Notes: generated by a model not told the origin, from the letters alone. DNA of 5,517 nucleotides from Methylacidiphilaceae bacterium UBA1321 (GCA_002306945.1 DBTH01000303.1:2883-8399); one strand, 5' to 3'; counted from the stretch's first letter, positions 1-5,517 are shown. A program made the numbers and translations.

Positions 1-965
1 ATGCGCGGGTTCATCTCGATGAAGTACCACTTGTTGTCGTCGAGATCGTAGAGGAATTCGACCGTGCCGGCGTTGTCGTAGCCGATTTCCCGGCCGATGC
101 GCACGGCGGCGTCGCAGAGTTCGCTGCGGACGGTTTCCGACAGGCTGACGGAAGGCGCGATCTCGATCACCTTCTGGTGGCGGCGCTGGACGGAACAGTC
201 GCGCTCGTGCAGATGGAGGACGTTGCCGTGTTTGTCACCGAGGAGCTGGACTTCGATATGTTTGGCGCGGCGGATGAATTTTTCGAGAAAGACAGCCGAA
301 TTGCCGAAAGCGCGATCGGCTTCACCCTGGGCCTCGTCGAGCAGACGGTCGAGGTCTTCGGGTTTTTCAACCACGCGCATACCGCGTCCGCCGCCGCCGA
401 AAGCCGCCTTGATGATGAGCGGGAAGCCGAGTTCTCGGGCGATCTTGAGTGCCTGCTTGCGGTCGGTGACGGGGTCTTCGGTGCCGGGCAAGGTGGGAAT
501 TTGAAGTTTCTGCGTCAATTCGCGAGCTGCGACTTTGTTGCCCATCAGGTCGAGCAATTCCGGGTTGGGTCCGACGAAGGTGATTCCCGCCTTGGCGCAG
601 GCGCGGGCGAAATCGGCGTTCTCGGAGAGGAATCCGTACCCGGGGTGGATCAGATCGATGCCGTTGTCCTTGGCGAGGGTGACGATGCCGTCGATGTCGA
701 GATAGGCGCCGACGGGGCCTTTGCCCTGACCGACGAGATACGCTTCATCGGCCTTGAAGCGGTGCATGCTGAAACGGTCTTCCTGCGCGAAAATGGCGAC
801 CGTGCGCAAACCGAGTTCGCTCGCGGCGCGGAAAACGCGAATGGCAATTTCGCTGCGGTTGGCGACAAGGAGTTTTCTCTGTCGTGTACTGGCGGCGGCG
901 GAATAACTTGGAACGGGAGCGGGTTGCGGAGCGGGGGTGGACTTCGACTTGCGGCGCTTGATCAT
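1..965 (-). CDS. pyc: Pyruvate carboxylase, N-terminal biotin carboxylase part (3' end outside window)
   Basis: Pyruvate carboxylase is a cytoplasmic biotin enzyme that makes oxaloacetate from pyruvate, bicarbonate and ATP. The window holds the first 321 residues of a protein usually near 1,150 long. After a 30-residue Lys/Pro/Ala/Ser-rich leader comes the biotin carboxylase N-domain (KLLVANRSEIAIR, residues 31-43), the HPGYGFLSEN motif (107-116), and the ATP-grasp part with a Gly-rich loop (KAAFGGGGRGMR, 186-197). ERDCSVQRRHQKVIE (254-268) and FIEMNPR (315-321) follow. The stretch EDRFSMHRFKADEAYLVG (62-79) followed by GPVGAYLDIDGI is typical of pyruvate carboxylase rather than the acetyl-CoA carboxylase subunit AccC. 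The biotinyl and carboxyltransferase domains would lie beyond position 1, so the full-length assignment is inferred. The start is the ATG at 965-963: a TAA lies in frame two codons upstream and the next Met is residue 67. No SD sequence is visible. The gene is divergent from the binding-protein gene. Confidence 0.9.
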   Translation of the reverse strand, partial: MIKRRKSKSTPAPQPAPVPSYSAAASTRQRKLLVANRSEIAIRVFRAASELGLRTVAIFAQEDRFSMHRFKADEAYLVGQGKGPVGAYLDIDGIVTLAKDNGIDLIHPGYGFLSENADFARACAKAGITFVGPNPELLDLMGNKVAARELTQKLQIPTLPGTEDPVTDRKQALKIARELGFPLIIKAAFGGGGRGMRVVEKPEDLDRLLDEAQGEADRAFGNSAVFLEKFIRRAKHIEVQLLGDKHGNVLHLHERDCSVQRRHQKVIEIAPSVSLSETVRSELCDAAVRIGREIGYDNAGTVEFLYDLDDNKWYFIEMNPR

Positions 966-978
966 AAGGTGTTACAAT

Positions 979-1008
979 GTTATACGCGCTATAACTTATT
1001 AACGCCAA
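979..1008 (-). promoter_or_regulatory. Putative sigma-70-type promoter of pyc
   Basis: Read on the minus strand, TTGGCG (1008-1003) is followed after 18 nt by TATAAC (984-979). The -10 match is good and the -35 match is partial. The -10 ends only 13 nt before the pyc ATG, so transcription would begin about 6 nt from the start codon. This would give a nearly leaderless mRNA, which fits the missing SD. A short inverted repeat TTATA-CGCGC-TATAA (980-994) overlaps the -10 and could be an operator or chance. This is a motif reading only. Confidence 0.4.
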
Positions 1009-1020
1009 GCGGATTTTACG

Positions 1021-1051
1021 TTGAATCGCAAGAAATAGTGAAACTTATAAT
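1021..1051 (+). promoter_or_regulatory. Putative promoter reading toward the binding-protein gene
   Basis: A perfect TATAAT (1046-1051) is preceded at 19 nt by TTGAAT (1021-1026, four of six matches to TTGACA). The spacer is longer than ideal. If used, it would start a transcript near 1058 that passes through the whole MITE-like element before the ATG at 1415, giving a leader of roughly 355 nt. The surrounding sequence is AT-rich, so a chance -10 match is quite possible. Confidence 0.25.
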
Positions 1052-1144
1052 AGGATTTTTTTAGTAGTCCTTTAACAATATTGGCAGGCTTACCTCGCAG
1101 AAAACCAATAAAAGGATCTGCTGAAAATGACGATTCAACTAAAT
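1052..1144. other. AT-rich intergenic stretch without recognised feature
   Basis: This lies between the putative promoter elements and the left flank of the MITE-like element. I see no credible coding frame, tRNA-like fold or strong hairpin. The full gene-free interval is 966-1414. Its other contents (promoter motifs, the 195-bp element and a TTGACA motif) are listed separately. Confidence 0.5.
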
Positions 1145-1145
1145 C

Positions 1146-1154
1146 CTAACAGTT
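1146..1154. repeat. Left 9-bp target-site duplication of the MITE-like element
   Basis: CTAACAGTT directly abuts the left terminal inverted repeat and is repeated exactly in the same orientation at 1350-1358. The match could be stretched one base leftward only as CCTAACAGTT, where the extra right-hand C belongs to the inverted repeat end. Nine bases is therefore the natural length. Confidence 0.7.
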
Positions 1155-1349
1155 GGGTGCAAGACGCCAAAGTTAGCGTTCATTCTTAAAACCATGAAAA
1201 TCAGTCGGCAACGTGGTGCGAGCAGTATCTAGACATTGAGTGAAGATTGACACACCCCGGCGCTTACGCGCCGGGGTGTGTCAATCCACCAGTGAACATC
1301 TCGCTACCGCCAACGTTACATTGTCCGGTAACTTTGGCGTCATGCACCC
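1155..1349. mobile_element. MITE-like non-autonomous element with 21-bp terminal inverted repeats
   Basis: The left end (1155-1175) begins GGGTGCAAGACGCC and ends CAAAGTTA. The right end (1329-1349), read on the opposite strand, matches it at 20 of 21 positions; the only difference is A versus T at the eighth base. The 9-bp sequence CTAACAGTT lies immediately outside both ends (1146-1154 and 1350-1358), which is what a transposition target duplication looks like. The 195 bp between contain no plausible ORF, so the element would need a transposase from elsewhere. The 9-bp duplication and the GCCAA-plus-TTA pattern in the ends recall the IS1 family (from memory of IS1 ends), but other families also duplicate 9 bp. 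The element sits in the divergent intergenic region 65 bp upstream of the binding-protein ATG. Confidence 0.75.
1246..1285. repeat. Perfect 18-bp palindromic hairpin (REP-like) inside the element
   Basis: The left arm ATTGACACACCCCGGCGC (1246-1263) and right arm GCGCCGGGGTGTGTCAAT (1268-1285) are exact reverse complements around the loop TTAC. The GC-rich core would make a very stable RNA or cruciform stem. Neither side has a T-run, so it does not look like an intrinsic terminator. The form resembles the REP-type palindromes scattered in bacterial intergenic DNA. Whether it belongs to the mobile element or was inserted into it cannot be told from one copy. Confidence 0.85.
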
Positions 1350-1358
1350 CTAACAGTT
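1350..1358. repeat. Right 9-bp target-site duplication of the MITE-like element
   Basis: CTAACAGTT directly follows the right terminal inverted repeat and is identical, in the same orientation, to 1146-1154. Exact conservation suggests a fairly recent insertion. Confidence 0.7.
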
Positions 1359-1376
1359 TTGTTCGACTCTAAAAGA

Positions 1377-1406
1377 TTGACACTCCAGCCGGGTGCGGAC
1401 AACCAT
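1377..1406 (+). promoter_or_regulatory. Possible promoter of the binding-protein gene with a perfect -35
   Basis: TTGACA (1377-1382) is a perfect -35 hexamer. The best -10 candidate at 18 nt is AACCAT (1401-1406), which is poor (three of six). Start-codon spacing would again imply an almost leaderless mRNA (ATG at 1415). The -35 lies in an 11-nt repeat of a sequence at the base of the hairpin stem (1243-1253). The element-proximal position means the insertion could have changed control of this gene. Confidence 0.25.
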
Positions 1407-1414
1407 TCCTCACC

Positions 1415-2419
1415 ATGAAGCGAATTCTTGCGGCAATGATGGCAATGGCGGTTGCGGTGCTGGTCTGGATGGGCGTGACGGCTCAAATCAAGAAACCGGC
1501 CAAGCTGGTTCTGATTCGTTACAACGAAGCGGCGGATGCCGACAGCGGGGAAAAAGCGATTCGCGCCGGGTTGAAGAACTCGGGTATGATCGACGGAACC
1601 GATTACACGCTGAAAGTCTTTTCCGCGCAGAATGACATGTCGACCTTGATCAATCTGGTTGACGCTGCCGTGACCGATAAGGCCGACATTATCATTCCGT
1701 TGCAATCGCAAAGTCTCCAGCCTGCCGTGCAGCGCGCACCGAAAACGCCGATTGTTTTTCACCTCGTGTCCGACCCGTTCCTGCTCGGCGTGGCCAAGAC
1801 CGACACCGACCATTTGCCGATGGTGACGGGAGCGTATATCAAGACGCAGCCGGAGGAATTCGAGGCCGTTGTGGCGCAGGTCAAGTTTCTCGTGTCGGGA
1901 GCGAAAAAGATCGGGACGTTGTATGTTCCGGGCGAAGTCATTTCCAACGAGCAAAAAAATCTGCTCATCGAGACGGCGAAAAAATTCAAGGTTCAGGTCA
2001 ACGCTGTGCCGGTCGATACGGTCAGCGATTTGACCAACGCGGTTCAGGCGTTAGTGAGCCAGAACCCGGACGCCATCGTCATGATCGAAGGTTCCATTCC
2101 GAACGGTTCCTTCGCGGCGGTCGTCTCGCAGGCCACGCGCGCGCGCATTCCGATCTTCGGCTTTACCGCCTATCAGGCCCGCAACGGCGCGGTCTACTGT
2201 CTGGTGCCCGATGCCGGTCGCGGCGGACGCGCGGCGGGCGAAATGATCGCGCGGATCATGAAGGGCGATAGCCCCGCCAGTATCCCGCTCTACCGCATGC
2301 CTTCGGGGTTGAAGTTGATTAACTCGGCGGCGGCGCGGCGGATCGGTCTGGACTCGATTTCAGCCGACACGATCAAGGGTGCGCAGGATGTGGTTGCGCC
2401 TGGATCGCTGGCACCGTAA
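1415..2419 (+). CDS. ABC-type substrate-binding protein, ABC_sub_bind (TrpX/YckB-like) family
   Basis: This is a complete 334-residue exported protein with the two-lobed periplasmic-binding fold expected of this family, whose members bind amino acids or other small solutes for ABC importers. Residues 1-23 form a signal peptide (basic MKR, hydrophobic stretch to residue 22, probable cleavage VTA|Q). There is no lipobox Cys, so it should be soluble periplasmic or anchored by an uncleaved helix. Family-like features are PIVFHLVSDPFLLGV (112-126), MVTGAY (136-141), RIPIFGF (244-250), the segment NGAVYCLVPDAGRGGRAAGE (257-276), and a C-terminal block IMKGDSPASIP (281-291) followed by LKLINSAAARRIGL (299-312). 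The length is normal. The start at 1415 places the signal peptide correctly, and no SD is visible upstream. No permease or ATPase gene adjoins it within the window, which is unusual for an importer. The ligand cannot be deduced. Confidence 0.85.
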   Translation: MKRILAAMMAMAVAVLVWMGVTAQIKKPAKLVLIRYNEAADADSGEKAIRAGLKNSGMIDGTDYTLKVFSAQNDMSTLINLVDAAVTDKADIIIPLQSQSLQPAVQRAPKTPIVFHLVSDPFLLGVAKTDTDHLPMVTGAYIKTQPEEFEAVVAQVKFLVSGAKKIGTLYVPGEVISNEQKNLLIETAKKFKVQVNAVPVDTVSDLTNAVQALVSQNPDAIVMIEGSIPNGSFAAVVSQATRARIPIFGFTAYQARNGAVYCLVPDAGRGGRAAGEMIARIMKGDSPASIPLYRMPSGLKLINSAAARRIGLDSISADTIKGAQDVVAPGSLAP

Positions 2420-2648
2420 TCCAAACGAGATACTTTGGCGGCTAGTTCGACTTCGATGATGGAGCTATTGTGGACGGGTTGTCTTTTGTGGGTGGCTTCC
2501 TAAATTCTAAGGCGCTTAATTGCAACGGATTGGCGCATTTTCGCGACGATTAAAAAGGGAATTCACCTCTAATTTTTGAGTAGGTTGGGACGATCTTATT
2601 AGGGTGTGTTTTAAAAAACACTCCAGAAAAACCATTTCGTCTTAACTC
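2420..2648. other. Intergenic spacer between binding-protein and kinase genes
   Basis: This 229-bp spacer has no recognisable gene and no strong intrinsic terminator. A 5-bp stem CCAAA/TTTGG (2421-2438) just after the stop lacks a T-tract. A short AT-rich inverted repeat, GTGTTTT-AA-AAAACAC (2606-2621), lies 27 bp before the kinase ATG and could be an operator, but it is mostly A/T runs. No clear promoter hexamer pair was found. The length suggests separate transcription of the kinase, without proving it. Confidence 0.5.
2606..2621. repeat. Short inverted repeat upstream of the kinase gene
   Basis: GTGTTTT and AAAACAC form 7-bp complementary arms around AA. After one mismatch pair, a further GG/CC pair extends the symmetry. 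It ends 27 bp before the ATG at 2649, a place where a regulator could bind. With mainly A/T bases, chance is a fair explanation. Confidence 0.35.
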
Positions 2649-5517
2649 ATGTGGATTTATTTGAAGCAAGCGTTGGGAGGCCGCCTGCGAGGCCACCCGT
2701 ATTATGCCGTAGCGCTCGGTCTCGCTCTATGGGTCGGGATTATTTATCTGACGGTGAGTTCGCCGCGGGTTTCCGCGGGGTTGGTGGCCTTGGCGTTGGC
2801 GATTGGTTTGGTCATCTGGAAATGGCGTCAACTGCGCCAGGTGCAGGACAAGCTCTATCAGCTTGAGCGCGAACTCAAGGGAAAGCTCGAAGCGATGGAG
2901 ATGGGCGCGGATAAGTCGCCTGTGGCGGACAAGGTCGACGAATTCCAAAAACTCAAAAGCGAACTGGGTCGACAGGCGGCCCTGGCGCGCGTGGCGGCGC
3001 AGACCCACAACGGAGTGGTCGTGACCGACGAGCGCGGCGATATTCAATGGGTCAATCGCGCTTTTACCCGGTTGACGGGATACGAATTGGACGAGGTGGT
3101 GGGAAAGAAGCCGGGAGAGTTTCTTCAGGGTGGCAAGACCGGTTCGCAGATGCGTTCGCGGATGCACGAAGCGATCCAGCTTGGAACGGGTTTCCGGATC
3201 GAGTTGCCCAATTACAGTAAGATGGGAAGGGAATACTGGATTTCGCTCGATGTCCAGCCGTTGCGCGACGAGACCGGACGGATCACCCATTTCATGGGCA
3301 TCCAGAACGACATCACCGAGCGCGTTCTGTCGGAGCAAAAATTCCGTGCGCTGTTCGAGAATTCGATCGACGCTCTGCTGCTCTTCAACGAGCACGGCAT
3401 CGCGGATTGCAACCAGGCGGCGCTGACCATTCTCCATTGCACGGAAAAATTGCAGGTGACGGGACAGAAATTCGGCAATTTCTCTCCCGAATTCCAGCCC
3501 GACGGCGTTGCCTCCGAATTCAAATTCATGGAGATGCGCGGCCTCATGGACAATCGCGGTTATCACCGGTTCGAGTGGCTCTGCCGCCGTCGCAACGGCG
3601 AGGATTTCCCGGCCGAAGTGGCGCTTTCTCCCGTGCAGATCAACGGCCAGCAGACTTTCATGGCGGTGTTGCGCGACGTGAGCGAACGGCGCGGCGCGGA
3701 GAAAACCATCGCCCTCAACAAGCAACGGCTCGAACTCGCCCTCAAGTCTTCGCGCCAATATCTCTGGGACTGGATCATACCGACCGGAGCGATTTACTTC
3801 AGCGAGGAATGGGCGCGGCTGATGGGCTATCGTCCGCACGACATGGTGCCGCGGATCGAGTTTTGGGAAAAGACGATTGCTCCCGAGGACATCGGCCGGG
3901 TGCGCGAGAGCCTGGATGCCCACGTGCAGGGCAAGACGGAATTCTTCGACATCGAATATCGCAGCCGGGCGAAATCGGGCGAATGGCTCTGGATCGGCAC
4001 ACGCGGTCGCGTGGTGGAACGCGACATCCAGGGGCGGGCTTTGCGCATGATCGGCACCGGCATGGACATCACCCGGCGCAAGAAGATTGAGGAGGAACTC
4101 AATCAGGCCAAGGTCGCCGCGGAATCGGCTGACAAGGCCAAGAGCGAATTTCTCGCCGTCATGAGCCACGAGATTCGCACCCCGATGAACGGCTTGCTCG
4201 GCTTCACCAGTCTGTTGCTCGATTCGCCCCTGAACCCGACCCAGCGCGACCATCTGGAAACGGTGCGCAATTGCGGCGAATCCTTGCTGACTCTCATCAA
4301 CGATATTCTCGATTTCTCGAAGATCGAATCGGGCCGGCTCGAACTCGATATTCATCCGATGCCGTTGCGCCGGACGCTGGAAAATGTTCTCGAACTCTAC
4401 GCGCAGAAAGCCGCCGCGCGGCACCTCGAACTGATTTGTACGATTGAGGGGACTGTTCCCGAATTCATCCAGAGCGACGGTTCGCGTCTGCGGCAGGTTC
4501 TGGCCAATCTTGTCGCCAACGCCATCAAGTTCACTCCGCACGGCGAGGTCGAACTTTCCGTCCGCGTGGCGCATCCGCATTTCAAGATGGATCATTGCCG
4601 CACGATGCCTTCGGGTACGGGCATCCTGCTCGAATTCCGCGTGCGCGATACCGGCATCGGTATTGAGGAGAGCAAAATCTCGCGCCTCTTCAAACCGTTC
4701 TCACAGGCCGACTCATCGACAACCCGCCGCTTTGGCGGGACGGGGCTGGGCCTGGCCATTTGCAAAAATCTCATCGAAGTCATGGGTGGCAAAATCTGGC
4801 TCCAGAGCACGCCGCACGAGGGGGCGACCTTTTATTTCACCCTGCCGACCGAGGCCGCCGAGGAAGTCGAGCGCGATGCGGACAATCCGCTGGAAACGGA
4901 CGGGCGGTTGAAGGAAGTGCCGGTGCTCATCGTCGATGGCAACGAGACCTTGCGCCGCTCGTTGACCGGCATTTTGAAGGGATGGGGAATGAGTCCGCAG
5001 GAGGCGAGGAATTTCGCCGAAGCCTCGCAGGTTTTGAACAAGCCGGGCGCGGCGGCTCTTGCGGTGCTGGATTGTTATCTGCGCGATTTTCAGCGCGAGG
5101 GCCTTTTGCGCGAATTGGCGAGGAGTTTCCCGAAGCTGCCGGTGATATGCCTGACCTCGGTTGATGAACACCTGCAGGAGTTGATCCACGTCAAAAGCGA
5201 GGCACCGAGGGAATTCCTCTGCAAGCCGGTTCACTACGCCCAGCTTTTTCAGGCCGTCCGCCGCGTGCTGTCGCTTGACGCAGAGAAGACAGGGCCGGTG
5301 GTTGAGGATCGGGAGAAGCTGCCGCGCCGCGCCGACGTTTCCAGTTTGCGCGTTCTCGTGGTGGAAGACAATCCGGTGAATTTGAAAGTGGTCACGCTCA
5401 TGCTGTCCAAGTTTGGATGCAAGGCCGATACCGCCGTCAATGGCCGCCACGCGGTCGACGCCTTCCGGCGGCGCATCTACGATGTCATTTTCATGGATGT
5501 GCAAATGCCGGAGATGG
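2649..5517 (+). CDS. Hybrid sensor histidine kinase: 2 TM, 3 PAS, HisKA, HATPase_c, 2 receivers (3' end outside window)
   Basis: The 956 visible residues form an inner-membrane phosphorelay sensor. Two TM helices (about 19-36 and 41-57) have almost no periplasmic loop between them, so sensing is probably cytoplasmic. A predicted coiled coil (about 58-115) leads into three PAS domains: about 116-225 (ending NDITER), 230-347 (ending RDVSER) and 360-477 (PAS_3 type, ending MDITRR). HisKA carries the phospho-His H507 in FLAVMSHEIRTPMNG. HATPase_c has the N-box around N620/N624 (LANLVANAIKFT), G1 DTGIGI (667-672) and G2 FGGTGLGLAI (695-704). It also has a roughly 15-residue polar insert (about 642-657) before G1. 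Receiver 1 (about 757-874) keeps D808, T836 and K859 but has VDGN (762-765) in place of the acidic pair. Receiver 2 starts at about 900 with E907, D908 and D950 intact, and is cut by the window end. The start is the ATG at 2649, with an in-frame TAA at 2643 and no SD. The signal and output partner are unknown; an Hpt domain may follow. Confidence 0.93.
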   Translation, partial: MWIYLKQALGGRLRGHPYYAVALGLALWVGIIYLTVSSPRVSAGLVALALAIGLVIWKWRQLRQVQDKLYQLERELKGKLEAMEMGADKSPVADKVDEFQKLKSELGRQAALARVAAQTHNGVVVTDERGDIQWVNRAFTRLTGYELDEVVGKKPGEFLQGGKTGSQMRSRMHEAIQLGTGFRIELPNYSKMGREYWISLDVQPLRDETGRITHFMGIQNDITERVLSEQKFRALFENSIDALLLFNEHGIADCNQAALTILHCTEKLQVTGQKFGNFSPEFQPDGVASEFKFMEMRGLMDNRGYHRFEWLCRRRNGEDFPAEVALSPVQINGQQTFMAVLRDVSERRGAEKTIALNKQRLELALKSSRQYLWDWIIPTGAIYFSEEWARLMGYRPHDMVPRIEFWEKTIAPEDIGRVRESLDAHVQGKTEFFDIEYRSRAKSGEWLWIGTRGRVVERDIQGRALRMIGTGMDITRRKKIEEELNQAKVAAESADKAKSEFLAVMSHEIRTPMNGLLGFTSLLLDSPLNPTQRDHLETVRNCGESLLTLINDILDFSKIESGRLELDIHPMPLRRTLENVLELYAQKAAARHLELICTIEGTVPEFIQSDGSRLRQVLANLVANAIKFTPHGEVELSVRVAHPHFKMDHCRTMPSGTGILLEFRVRDTGIGIEESKISRLFKPFSQADSSTTRRFGGTGLGLAICKNLIEVMGGKIWLQSTPHEGATFYFTLPTEAAEEVERDADNPLETDGRLKEVPVLIVDGNETLRRSLTGILKGWGMSPQEARNFAEASQVLNKPGAAALAVLDCYLRDFQREGLLRELARSFPKLPVICLTSVDEHLQELIHVKSEAPREFLCKPVHYAQLFQAVRRVLSLDAEKTGPVVEDREKLPRRADVSSLRVLVVEDNPVNLKVVTLMLSKFGCKADTAVNGRHAVDAFRRRIYDVIFMDVQMPEM

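Noticed and set aside
1..965. AccC, the acetyl-CoA carboxylase biotin carboxylase subunit
   Set aside because: The EDRFSMHRFKADEAYLVG region and the GPVGAYLDIDGI stretch are pyruvate carboxylase-like; AccC normally has a different sequence at this place. The missing C-terminus prevents absolute proof.
177..1064. 295-codon plus-strand open frame opposite pyc
   Set aside because: It is the antisense of a clearly recognised biotin carboxylase; its translation shows no family motif and is explained by codon bias in the opposite strand.
1246..1285. Intrinsic transcription terminator
   Set aside because: The stem is strong, but neither side is followed by a T-run (CCACC on the right; CTTCA when read from the left arm outward), and it lies upstream of both divergent genes rather than after one.
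966..1414. CRISPR array, tRNA or riboswitch in the intergenic region
   Set aside because: There are no regularly spaced repeats, no cloverleaf arms and no recognisable riboswitch core; the symmetry is accounted for by the terminal repeats and the palindrome.
2432..2440. ACTTTGGCG, a 9-base match to the element's inverted-repeat end, downstream of the binding-protein gene
   Set aside because: Only nine bases match, no partner end or flanking duplication is present nearby, and a match this short can occur by chance.
2585..2614. Promoter TTGGGA-18-TTTTAA before the kinase
   Set aside because: The -10 matches only three of six positions, so it is not better than background in this AT-rich spacer.
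2727..4595. 622-codon minus-strand open frame opposite the kinase
   Set aside because: The plus strand carries continuous PAS, HisKA and HATPase motifs. The antisense frame is His/Arg/Leu-rich without domains, a usual shadow of GC-rich genes.
4713..5504. 263-codon minus-strand open frame opposite the receivers
   Set aside because: It is antisense to a coherent receiver-domain coding frame and has no recognisable protein motif.

Overview
The window is a 5.5 kb piece of a GC-rich bacterial chromosome or contig with an AT-richer intergenic island. It holds three genes, and both the first and the last run off the ends. None has a convincing Shine-Dalgarno sequence. The large hybrid kinase with several PAS domains, the weak SD use and the general protein character suggest an environmental Gram-negative bacterium, perhaps of the Verrucomicrobia/Opitutae type. 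That is a guess from style, because there is no rRNA or other marker here.

Layout. Positions 965 to 1 (minus strand) encode the N-terminal 321 residues of a pyruvate carboxylase-type biotin carboxylase. Positions 966-1414 are a divergent intergenic region. It contains probable promoter elements and a 195-bp non-coding element (1155-1349). That element has 21-bp terminal inverted repeats (20/21 identical) and is flanked by an exact 9-bp direct repeat, so it looks like a MITE inserted with a target duplication. Inside it is a perfect 18-bp palindromic stem with a 4-nt loop. Positions 1415-2419 (plus) encode an exported substrate-binding protein of the ABC_sub_bind (TrpX/YckB-like) family. After a 229-bp spacer, 2649 to the end (plus) encodes a membrane-anchored hybrid sensor histidine kinase: two TM helices, coiled coil, three PAS domains, HisKA, HATPase_c, a receiver with an altered acidic pocket, and the start of a canonical second receiver.

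How the genes relate. Pyruvate carboxylase is anaplerotic (pyruvate to oxaloacetate) and is transcribed away from the other two, so it is probably a separate unit. The binding protein and the kinase are co-oriented, but the gap between them is long. No permease or ATPase gene lies beside the binding protein, so it is either an orphan of a transporter encoded elsewhere or a periplasmic sensor. A link to the kinase is inference only, since the kinase has almost no periplasmic loop.

The most notable feature is the MITE-like element with its internal palindrome between the divergent genes. No wholly new gene system is evident.
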